Origin: WTGU01 sp965200925
GTDB lineage: Bacteria; Pseudomonadota; Alphaproteobacteria; UBA828
DNA: 64,000 nt
Assembly (NCBI GenBank): GCA_965200925.1
Contig: OZ241738.1
Location: forward strand, 1,364,001-1,428,000
Reading direction: 5' to 3'
Below are positions 53,394 through 62,205 of the stretch, in pieces. The notes beneath the pieces were generated by a model, which was given only the letters and a program-made list of their open reading frames with translations, searched no databases and was not told the DNA's origin. The position numbers and the translations under genes were made by a program. How positions within the stretch are numbered: the stretch's first letter is position 1; the number at the start of each line of letters is the position of its first letter.

Positions 53394-54872
53394 ATGAGCG
53401 CCGACATCGCAACCCTTTTCGACGAGCGGGATTCGCTCGAGATCGCGAGCCTGGTGAAGGTGGGGGAAGTCCACCCGCGCGAACTCGCCGAGGAAGCGAT
53501 CCGCCGGATCGAAGCCCTGAACCCGACGCTCAACGCGGTCTCGATGCCCCTTTTCGACTACGGCCGCAAGGCGGCCGCGGACCCGGCGCTCCCGGACGGC
53601 CCGTTCAAGGGCGTGCCGTTCCTGCTCAAGGACCTGGGCACGCTCTGGGAAGGCGTGCCGCTCGCCAACAGCTGCCGCTATTTCGAGAACTTCGTGTGCT
53701 CCGCCGACATGACCTACACGCGCCGGATCAAGCAGGCCGGGTTCGTCCTTCTCGGGCGCAGCAACGCACCGGAATTCGGCTGGTGCCTCGCGACCGAACC
53801 GGCTCTGTTCGGCCGGACGAACAATCCGTGGAACCTCGAACGGACACCCGGCGGCTCCAGCGGCGGCGCGGCAGCCGCCCTGGCCGCCCGCATGGTGCCG
53901 TTCGTCGATGCCAGCGACGGCGCCGGCTCGACCCGGGTGCCGGCCTCCCACACCGGGCTGGTCGGGCTGAAGCCCGCGCGCGGCCGCGTCACGCTGGAGC
54001 CTTTCCCCGACTACTGGTACGGCGGCGCATCGTTCCTGACCGTGACCCATACGGTGCGTGAGACCGCTGCCTATCTCGACGCCGTCGGCGGCCGCGTCGC
54101 GGGCGACATCTATTACACGGAGATGCCGGAGACCCCCTATCTGGCGGAAGTCGGCAAGGACCCGGGCGCGCTCCGCATTGGCGTGACCCTGCGCTCGCCC
54201 GACGGCCGGCCGATCCACGAGGAGGTCACGACGGCAGTGCGCGATGCCGCCGCGCTCTGCGAGCGCCTCGGTCACGCGGTCGAGGAGCGCGAACTCGCTC
54301 TCGACTGGGAGCGGTTCTGGACGACCTACACCCGCATGACCGCGGTCCAAACGGCCTCCGGCTTCGAGGACGCCGAGGCGCTGATCGGCCGCCCCGTCGC
54401 CGAGAACGATGTCGCGCCGCTGATCTGGGGGATCATCCGGAGGGGCAGGGCCGTCGGGGGCCCGCAGCACTACCGCGATGTCAACGCTCTCAAGGAGATG
54501 AGCCGGGATTTGATTGCCGGCATGGCGGATTGCGACGTCCACCTCATGCCGGTCATCGGCCATCCGGCGCGCCCGCACGGCCACTATCCCATGACGATCG
54601 GTGACGCCAATCTCTACAACGCCGAGTACATGGGGCCGGATGCCGTGTTCGCGGCGCCGTTCAACGCCTCGGGCCTGCCCGCCATGTCCGTGCCGCTGCA
54701 CATGACGGCCGATGGCCTGCCCGTCGGCGTCCAGCTCGTCGGCCGGGAATGTGATGAGCGGACCCTGTTCAGACTGGCCGGCCGGCTCGAGGAGGCCAAG
54801 CCCTGGAAGGACCGCCGACCCCCGGTCAGAGCCGGCGGAACGGGAACCGACGAATCCGGGAGGCTGCCATGA
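53394..54872 (+). CDS. Amidase-signature hydrolase
   Basis: A 492-residue amidase-signature enzyme. The catalytic Lys79 is in FLLKDLG, the cis-Ser lies in GGSSGG (153-158) and the nucleophile Ser179 is in GSTRVPAS, giving an intact Ser-Ser-Lys triad. The start at 53394 has GGGGGAGG upstream. The enzyme hydrolyses linear amides; the family includes 6-aminohexanoate-oligomer and indole-acetamide type hydrolases, so the substrate is open. It overlaps the following SDR gene by 4 bp (ATGA), which suggests a two-step catabolic operon. Confidence 0.93.
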   Translation: MSADIATLFDERDSLEIASLVKVGEVHPRELAEEAIRRIEALNPTLNAVSMPLFDYGRKAAADPALPDGPFKGVPFLLKDLGTLWEGVPLANSCRYFENFVCSADMTYTRRIKQAGFVLLGRSNAPEFGWCLATEPALFGRTNNPWNLERTPGGSSGGAAAALAARMVPFVDASDGAGSTRVPASHTGLVGLKPARGRVTLEPFPDYWYGGASFLTVTHTVRETAAYLDAVGGRVAGDIYYTEMPETPYLAEVGKDPGALRIGVTLRSPDGRPIHEEVTTAVRDAAALCERLGHAVEERELALDWERFWTTYTRMTAVQTASGFEDAEALIGRPVAENDVAPLIWGIIRRGRAVGGPQHYRDVNALKEMSRDLIAGMADCDVHLMPVIGHPARPHGHYPMTIGDANLYNAEYMGPDAVFAAPFNASGLPAMSVPLHMTADGLPVGVQLVGRECDERTLFRLAGRLEEAKPWKDRRPPVRAGGTGTDESGRLP

Positions 54873-55657
54873 CCCCACTCTTCGCCAAGGATGCTTTCGC
54901 CGGACGGACGGTGCTGGTCACTGGCGCTACCTCCGGGATCGGAGAGGGAACCGTGAAGGCGTTCGCTGCCCACGGCGCCAACGTGATGATCAACGGGCGC
55001 GATGCCGAACGCGGGGCGGCGGTCCACGCGGCGATCGCCGAGGCCGGCGGCACGGCGGCGCTCAGCCTGGGCAACGTCGCCGACCGGCGCTATTGCGACG
55101 ACTTGGTCGCCGAGACGGCAGAGCGCTTCGGCCGGCTTGACGTGCTCTTCAACAACGCCGGGGTCCTCTTCCACGGGGCGATCGACGACACGCCGGATGA
55201 CGAATGGCAGCAGCTGATCGACATCAACGTGAGCGGCAGCTTCTACATGGCCCGCGCCGCGGTCCGCCGGATGAAGGCCCAGGGTGAGGGCGGGGCGATC
55301 GTCAACATGTCCTCCGAATGCGGGTTGATCGCCTATGAGCGCCTGCCGGCCTACAGCGCGACGAAGGGGGCGATCGCCATGCTGACCAAGGTGATGGCGA
55401 TCGACCACGCGCGTGACGGGATCCGCGTCAACGCGGTCTGCCCGGGCGACATCGACACGCCGATGACCGACATGGGCTGGCAGCAATTCGATCTCTCCCC
55501 CGCCGAGATTCGCGAGAAGCTGAAATCCCACATCCCCTTGGGCATCGTCGGCCAGCCGCTCGACATCGCCCATGCCGTGATGTATCTCGCCTCGGACGCG
55601 GCCGGTTTTGTCACCGGCACGCTTCTCTCGGTGGACGGCGGAACCACGGCGCGGTAG
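54869..55657 (+). CDS. Short-chain dehydrogenase/reductase (SDR)
   Basis: A 262-residue classical SDR with the NAD(P)-binding TGATSGIG (18-25), NNAG (95-98), catalytic Ser148/149 and the YSATK pair Tyr162-Lys166. The C-terminus GTLLSVDGGTTAR is typical. It overlaps the upstream amidase gene by 4 bp and likely oxidises or reduces an alcohol or ketone produced in the same pathway. Confidence 0.93.
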   Translation: MTPLFAKDAFAGRTVLVTGATSGIGEGTVKAFAAHGANVMINGRDAERGAAVHAAIAEAGGTAALSLGNVADRRYCDDLVAETAERFGRLDVLFNNAGVLFHGAIDDTPDDEWQQLIDINVSGSFYMARAAVRRMKAQGEGGAIVNMSSECGLIAYERLPAYSATKGAIAMLTKVMAIDHARDGIRVNAVCPGDIDTPMTDMGWQQFDLSPAEIREKLKSHIPLGIVGQPLDIAHAVMYLASDAAGFVTGTLLSVDGGTTAR

Positions 55658-55670
55658 CAAGCGTCGTCAT

Positions 55671-56444
55671 TCAGCTTTCCATGAGAAGGTAGACGCCGGC
55701 CGCGATCATGGCGCCGCCGCCGGCGCGGGCCACCCACTGGCCACGGGGCGCGATCTTCTCGGCGACGACGAAGACCGTCACCGCCGCCACCCAGGCGAGG
55801 TTCATGACCCCGCCGACGAACAGGAGCCCCATCACGAAGCCGCAGCAGCCCAGGCAGAACGCGCCGTGCGCGATTCCCATGCGCAGGGCACCGCCGGCGC
55901 CGGGCCGCCAATGCCGCATGACGAAGGAAAGCGGCGAACGGCAGTGCCTGAGGCAGGCGTATTTCAGCGGCGTCCATTGGTACACCCCGGCTGCCAGGAA
56001 CAAGGCGCCGCCGAAGACCGCGCTGGTGCTGACCATCATGGGCGAGAGGAGCGCGGCGCTCTGGAGGCCCCACTGCATCGCCGTCGCGACCGTGCTGAAA
56101 CCGGCCCAGATCAAGACGTAGCCCGACGCGAACAGGCCCGTGCGCCCCGGCAGGCCGGCCCGGCCCTCGCGCGCGCCGTCGACACGGGCGAAGATCAGGA
56201 TCATCGGCGCCGCGCCCGGCAGCATCATCGCCACCATCATGACCGCCCACATGGCGAACATGAGCAGGCCGTCGACCGGGTGCCACGCCTGCATCCGCGT
56301 CATGGCGCCACCTGCGTCGCCCGCGCTGGACGCCATGTCGATCAGGTAGAGCCAGGCGAGCGCCGCCGCCAGAAGGAGGCCGCCCAGAACGATGCGTCGG
56401 TCGCGACGGGCGAGCGCCCGGGCCACCGCCGCGCCCCGTCCCAC
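55671..56444 (-). CDS. DUF2182 membrane protein
   Basis: A 257-residue integral membrane protein with about seven hydrophobic segments. It carries the DUF2182 signature MWAVMMVAMMLPGAAPMILI and the later WTPLKYACLRHCRSP and GAFCLGCCGFV Cys-rich stretches that could bind metal. I chose a GTG start at 56444; the frame is open far upstream but only as a shadow of the SDR gene. It follows that SDR gene after 23 bp on the same strand. The function of the family is unknown. Confidence 0.85.
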   Translation of the reverse strand: MGRGAAVARALARRDRRIVLGGLLLAAALAWLYLIDMASSAGDAGGAMTRMQAWHPVDGLLMFAMWAVMMVAMMLPGAAPMILIFARVDGAREGRAGLPGRTGLFASGYVLIWAGFSTVATAMQWGLQSAALLSPMMVSTSAVFGGALFLAAGVYQWTPLKYACLRHCRSPLSFVMRHWRPGAGGALRMGIAHGAFCLGCCGFVMGLLFVGGVMNLAWVAAVTVFVVAEKIAPRGQWVARAGGGAMIAAGVYLLMES

Positions 56445-56467
56445 GCGCTCCGGCCGGCCGGCGGGGC

Positions 56468-57268
56468 TCAGTCGCACTTCGCGGTGAGGCCGCCGTCCAC
56501 GACGAGGTCGGCCGCGGTGACGTACCGGGCCTCGTCGGAGCCCAGATAAAGGGCGGCGTAAGCGACGTCCCAACCGTCGCCCATGCGGCCCATCGGCACC
56601 TGGGCGTGGCGCTTCGCGATCAAGGCGTCGAGCGCACCGCCGGCGTATTGGGCGGCGAGGCGCGCCTTGACGAGCGGCGTGTGCATCAGGCCGACGGAGA
56701 TGGCGTTGCAGCGTATGCCGCGCGCCGCGTATTGCACGGCGACCGCCTTCGTGAACTGCACCAGCCCGGCCTTGGCGGCGGCGTATGCCGCGTGGTGGTT
56801 GCCGATGAAGCGAAGCCCGGCGACCGACGAGATATTGACGATCGCGCCGTCTCCTTGCGCTTCCATGACGGGGAGCGCGTGCTTGACGGTGAGGAAGGCG
56901 CTCGTGAGGTTGACGTCGAGCTGGTCGGTCCATTCGGCCTCGCTGAGCTCGACCGGCCCGCCCGGCACCGATCCGCCGACATTGTTGACCAGCAGGTGGA
57001 GGCCGCCCCAGCGCGCGACGGTCGCGGCGATCGCCCGCTCGACCTGGGCGCTCTCAGTCACGTCGGCGATTTCGACGACGCAGGTGCCTCCTTCGCCGGC
57101 GACGATGGCGCGCGTCTCCTCGACCGTTTCGGAGTCACGGTCGAGAGCGACGACCCGTGCGCCCTCGCGGGCGAAAAGGACCGTTATGGCGCGGCCGTTG
57201 CCCCAACCCGGCCCTACCGAGCCCGCACCGGTGACCAGCGCCACCTTGCCGTCGAGACGCCCCACCAT
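56468..57268 (-). CDS. Short-chain dehydrogenase/reductase (SDR)
   Basis: A 266-residue SDR. The glycine-rich cofactor loop is expanded (TGAGSVGPGWGNGRA, 13-27). Other motifs are NNVGG (95-99), Ser147/148 and Tyr162-x3-Lys166 in YAAAK. The ATG at 57268 begins MVGRLDGKVALVTG, the usual family start. It oxidises or reduces an unknown small molecule with NAD(P). It is divergent in sequence from the SDR at 54869 and probably serves another pathway. Confidence 0.93.
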   Translation of the reverse strand: MVGRLDGKVALVTGAGSVGPGWGNGRAITVLFAREGARVVALDRDSETVEETRAIVAGEGGTCVVEIADVTESAQVERAIAATVARWGGLHLLVNNVGGSVPGGPVELSEAEWTDQLDVNLTSAFLTVKHALPVMEAQGDGAIVNISSVAGLRFIGNHHAAYAAAKAGLVQFTKAVAVQYAARGIRCNAISVGLMHTPLVKARLAAQYAGGALDALIAKRHAQVPMGRMGDGWDVAYAALYLGSDEARYVTAADLVVDGGLTAKCD

Positions 57269-57312
57269 GGGCGCTACTCTATCATCCGCCGGAAGGGCGT
57301 GCCGGCACGGTA

Positions 57313-60300
57313 TCAGAGGAGGGGATGATCCGTGCGGCTTCCGGGAGGCGTGCGCGCTTCGGCGGGGACGGGGGGCATGTCGTCGGCCCGCAGGCAGCGG
57401 CCCGCGACGATTTTGCGGAGCAGGTCCGCCTGTTCGGGGTAGAGCGCCACCGTCGCCTCCAGGACCCACAATAGCTCCAGGAGTTCCGTGGTGAAGCGGG
57501 AGGTCCAGCGGTCGGGGCGAATATCGTCCAGCGGCGAAGACTTCCGCCCCGTGCCGTTCTTCATGCGGTAGCGGAGCCACGATTGCACGGCCTTGTGGCC
57601 CGAGATCTCGAAGTCGAAGACCGCCGGCGCGACGGGCGCGAAGGCGCCGGCACCCACATGCAGGATCCGCGTCGCGCCGTCGTAGCGGAACGCTTCCGGG
57701 TAGCCGTCGGGGACACCGGGCACCGCCCTGGTGCACTGCGCCTCGCCGCGCGGGACGTTACCCGGCTGTTTCGACTCGGGAACGAAGCGTTCGCCGTAGG
57801 TATGCAGCCAGAGCAACCGCGCGCCGGCTTCGCGGACTTTTTCGAACAGGGTCGGATCCTTCGTAACCGGTACGCGCAACATGCGGGTCTCCAGTTCCTT
57901 GGCGAACCGCTCGGTGAAGGCCGGATGCGCCAGCGCGCCATAGGCGTAGGCGAGAAAATCCTCCGGTGCGACCGCGCGCCCGTATTCCTCGCCCAACCGA
58001 TCGAGCAAGCCGGGCAGGAGGTTCGCCTCGGATGCATCTGCGGTCCGGTAGAGCGGGATCGTGTCCTTCGCACCGCGCCTGGCGAAGTGGTGGAGGTCGG
58101 GGACGAGGGCGCAGGCCACGAGAGCCGGCCCCCGATCGAGGGGATAGCTGAACAGGCTGGTCAGATACACCTGTCGCGGGCCGTGAGTGCGCCAGAGGTC
58201 GGGGCGCGGGCGGGACATCAGGCGGCCATCGGCGATGACGTAATGGCGATCGAAGGAACGATAGGCGTAGCGCCGAATTTCCGGAACGGGGGTATCGACA
58301 GGCAGCGCAGCGATGGGCGCCGGATCGCTGTCCTCTTCCCTGCTCGGGGCGGTGCGGTAGGTGCCTTCGACCCGCCGGTCCCCCGTCTCTCGGAACGCCT
58401 CCGACCGATCCGAAGAGTGCAGCAGCGCCCGCCAGCGGCGTTCCAGCGTCTCTTCGTTCGGCGCGATGGGCCAAGTTCGCTTCAACTGGACCCCCGAATG
58501 CTGCCATGGCATCAGGTCGGTCAGAAGCGGCCACGAGAAATAATCGCCCGCGCCCGCGGGCCGGAACGGCGCCTGCCAGTCGTTGGCGCAGTCCCGCCAG
58601 GCGACGGCGCTGAAGCCGTCGATCGCATCGAGCGCCGCCAGCTTCTCTTCCCGAGACCCCTCGATTCTGACGTAACGCACCCGGGCCGGCGTGTCCCCGT
58701 CCGTCGCGCCGCGCCGCGCCGCCACGGCGATGGCCACAGGCGTTCGGATCGCAAACACATTGGCGCTCTTCCGTGTGCCGCGCTGCTCGCCTCCCAGATC
58801 GAGAACCCAGATCTCGTCGCACAGCCGGCGCATATGCTCCCGCATCCCCACGAAGGCCGCCCCGTCCAGATAGCTCGACGCCGTGATGAAGCTTACGACG
58901 CCGGGGCCGCTCGCCGTCTCGTGCTCGAACACCTTCCACAGCGCCCAACGCCAGAAATACACATACAGGTTGTAGAGGTTCTTTGCGCGCACCCCGTGCC
59001 CGGCCAGGACCGCCGGTGCCACGAAGTCGCGCAGGATGGCATCCGAACCCTCGCCGTCATCGCCCCATCGCACCCACGCCCCCGTGCGATCCCCGTTGTC
59101 CGCCCGCGCCGCCTCGTGGCGGTCGTAGGGCGGGTTGCCGAGACAGACCAGCACGGGAACCGCGCTCTTCACCGCCAGCGCCTTCTTGCGCTGCTCGGCG
59201 ATGGGCCGGAGGAAAAGCCCCAATTGCGGCGGCTCGGCATGAGGGCTTTCCAGGGTATCCGTCAGGTAGATATGCGTGCCGTCGGCAGGCAACGTCGCGC
59301 CCCGGTCTCTCAGCGCACGGCTGACGCGCAACTCGCTCACCGCATAGGGGCCGGCCAGAAACTCGAAGCCATAAAGGTTCCCCGCCAGCGTCGTTGCCTG
59401 CCCCGCCACCGCGCCCGCGCCCTGTTCGGCCTCGACGCGGCCCAGGGCGTGCGCAATGACGCCCAGCAGGTAGGTCCCGGTGCCCACGGCCGGGTCGAGG
59501 GTGACGACGCCCGGATCGGCAAAGCCCAATGGCCGGCCCAGACGCCCCGTCAGGAGTGCGTCCACCAGACGGACCTGGGCACGGACCACCGCGAGCGGCG
59601 TGTAGTAGACGCCCGCGTCCTTGCGCAGCCTGGCATCGTAGGCGGCGAGGAAATCCTCGTAGAAATGAAGCCACGGGTCGCGCGGCCCGGCGAGCGCCGT
59701 AGGCGGGACCACGGAGGTCACGCGCAGCAGGAGGCCGAGGGACGCCGCCAGGTCGGCGCGCACCTGCCTGTCGGTCAGGATCTGCAAGGCGCGGGAGAGC
59801 AGATTGTGCCGCGCCGCCAGCGCCGCCTGGGCGCCGTCAAGCGTGAGCGGGTCCGCCCCCTCGCTGCGGCCCAGAAGCAGGGCGAACGCCACCGTCTGAG
59901 CGTAGGCGTCGGCGAACTGTGCGTCCGTGGCGTAAGGGAACAGCAACTGCCGCCAATCCGCGGCCAGGGCGACGAGAGGGGAGGCGGCGTCGCCGATGGC
60001 GGCGCTCACGTCGTCGCGTAGCATCCGGCAGAGCGGCGCCAGCACCGACGCGAACCCCGCGAGGTCGAGCCGACCCCCGCGGTCCAGCGGCAGGACCGGC
60101 TCCCACGACAGGAAATCGCGCAACAACCCTGCGAAATCGCGCGCGTCTTCCTCTCCCACGGCCCGCGCGCCATCCGTGGTTGCGTCGCCCGCGAGGCGTA
60201 CGACGGCGCCCACTCGCGCCCCGCCGCGATAGAGCGCCCATTCGTTGCCGTCACCGTAGAGCATGTTGGGAACGGCCGAGAAACGCCTGAACTGCGTTCG

Positions 60301-60603
60301 GTCGCGGCCCTTGAAGCGCCCCGCGTCCGCGCCCTTGCCGGGGGCCTTGAGTTCAGCGTAGCCCGTGAGCAGGCCGTTCCTGTGGATGGCGAAATCGGGG
60401 CGCCCGAGGCGATCGGGTAGCGGCGTCTCGCCGGCGCAGACGACATCCCAGCCGAAGGCCGCCGCCGCTTCCGCCATCAAGGCCTCGAACGGACCCCGCA
60501 ATCGGTCTTCGGGCGCACCGGACGACGCGCGCGCCGTCTTGGCCGTCACGGCTGCGGCAAACGCTCGTAAGGCTTGGTCGATCGAGGCGGTCCGACCGGT
60601 CAT
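57313..60603 (-). CDS. Type IIG/ISP-like restriction-modification enzyme
   Basis: A 1,096-residue single-chain restriction-modification enzyme. The N-terminal nuclease has PD70...E84LK86 (RPDFAIHRNG, AELKAPGKG). After a helical linker comes the methyltransferase: SAM motif VTLDPAVGTGTYLLG (about 367) and catalytic LGNPPYDR (about 487), the NPPY type of N6-adenine methylases. The C-terminal 400 residues resemble the target-recognition domain of type ISP enzymes. The start at 60603 is the first ATG with natural sequence after it. It stands without partner genes between metabolic genes. It would both methylate host DNA and cut foreign DNA. Confidence 0.9.
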   Translation of the reverse strand: MTGRTASIDQALRAFAAAVTAKTARASSGAPEDRLRGPFEALMAEAAAAFGWDVVCAGETPLPDRLGRPDFAIHRNGLLTGYAELKAPGKGADAGRFKGRDRTQFRRFSAVPNMLYGDGNEWALYRGGARVGAVVRLAGDATTDGARAVGEEDARDFAGLLRDFLSWEPVLPLDRGGRLDLAGFASVLAPLCRMLRDDVSAAIGDAASPLVALAADWRQLLFPYATDAQFADAYAQTVAFALLLGRSEGADPLTLDGAQAALAARHNLLSRALQILTDRQVRADLAASLGLLLRVTSVVPPTALAGPRDPWLHFYEDFLAAYDARLRKDAGVYYTPLAVVRAQVRLVDALLTGRLGRPLGFADPGVVTLDPAVGTGTYLLGVIAHALGRVEAEQGAGAVAGQATTLAGNLYGFEFLAGPYAVSELRVSRALRDRGATLPADGTHIYLTDTLESPHAEPPQLGLFLRPIAEQRKKALAVKSAVPVLVCLGNPPYDRHEAARADNGDRTGAWVRWGDDGEGSDAILRDFVAPAVLAGHGVRAKNLYNLYVYFWRWALWKVFEHETASGPGVVSFITASSYLDGAAFVGMREHMRRLCDEIWVLDLGGEQRGTRKSANVFAIRTPVAIAVAARRGATDGDTPARVRYVRIEGSREEKLAALDAIDGFSAVAWRDCANDWQAPFRPAGAGDYFSWPLLTDLMPWQHSGVQLKRTWPIAPNEETLERRWRALLHSSDRSEAFRETGDRRVEGTYRTAPSREEDSDPAPIAALPVDTPVPEIRRYAYRSFDRHYVIADGRLMSRPRPDLWRTHGPRQVYLTSLFSYPLDRGPALVACALVPDLHHFARRGAKDTIPLYRTADASEANLLPGLLDRLGEEYGRAVAPEDFLAYAYGALAHPAFTERFAKELETRMLRVPVTKDPTLFEKVREAGARLLWLHTYGERFVPESKQPGNVPRGEAQCTRAVPGVPDGYPEAFRYDGATRILHVGAGAFAPVAPAVFDFEISGHKAVQSWLRYRMKNGTGRKSSPLDDIRPDRWTSRFTTELLELLWVLEATVALYPEQADLLRKIVAGRCLRADDMPPVPAEARTPPGSRTDHPLL

Positions 60604-60773
60604 CGGCGCTCCAGGGTGAAGAACGGCGGGCGACTCGCGGCGTCCGACGCACCGGGCAGGGTAGGGCAAAGCCACCGGCCCTGCCATCGCGGCGCGATGA
60701 GGCGCCTCGACCCGGCGTAGGAGCCGGTGGCATCATGGCACCTTCGACGGACCCGCAGTCGGGAAGGACGCAC

Positions 60774-61954
<1,181 letters not shown>

Positions 61955-62027
61955 CTGTGCGCCGCCGGGGCATGAGCTGGGGCGCTTGCGCGCGGCCTGC
62001 CGATCGCATAGGGACGGTGCGGGGCTG

Positions 62028-62104
62028 GCGCCCGTAGCTCAGTGGGATAGAGCACGAGCCTTCTAAGCTTGGGGTCGCAGGTTCGAATCCTGCCGGGCGC
62101 ACCA
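62028..62104 (+). tRNA. tRNA-Arg (anticodon UCU)
   Basis: A complete cloverleaf: acceptor stem GCGCCCG/CGGGCGC, D-arm GCTC...GAGC, anticodon stem CGAGC/GCTTG with loop CTTCTAA (anticodon TCT), T-arm GCAGG-TTCGAAT-CCTGC, discriminator A and encoded CCA. Confidence 0.97.
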
Positions 62105-62205
62105 CGGCCTATGCCGGAATCAGCGTCTGTCTCCGGTTGCCAGCGGGCCGGCGCGCCCGATAACATCGGCGCCGTTTCACCATCCATTCACGCGGGAGAA
62201 CGGCG

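Noticed and set aside
56445..56933. A long N-terminal extension of the DUF2182 protein
   Set aside because: The extension overlaps the SDR gene in another frame and is Arg-rich; the membrane protein begins at the first hydrophobic segment after GTG 56444.
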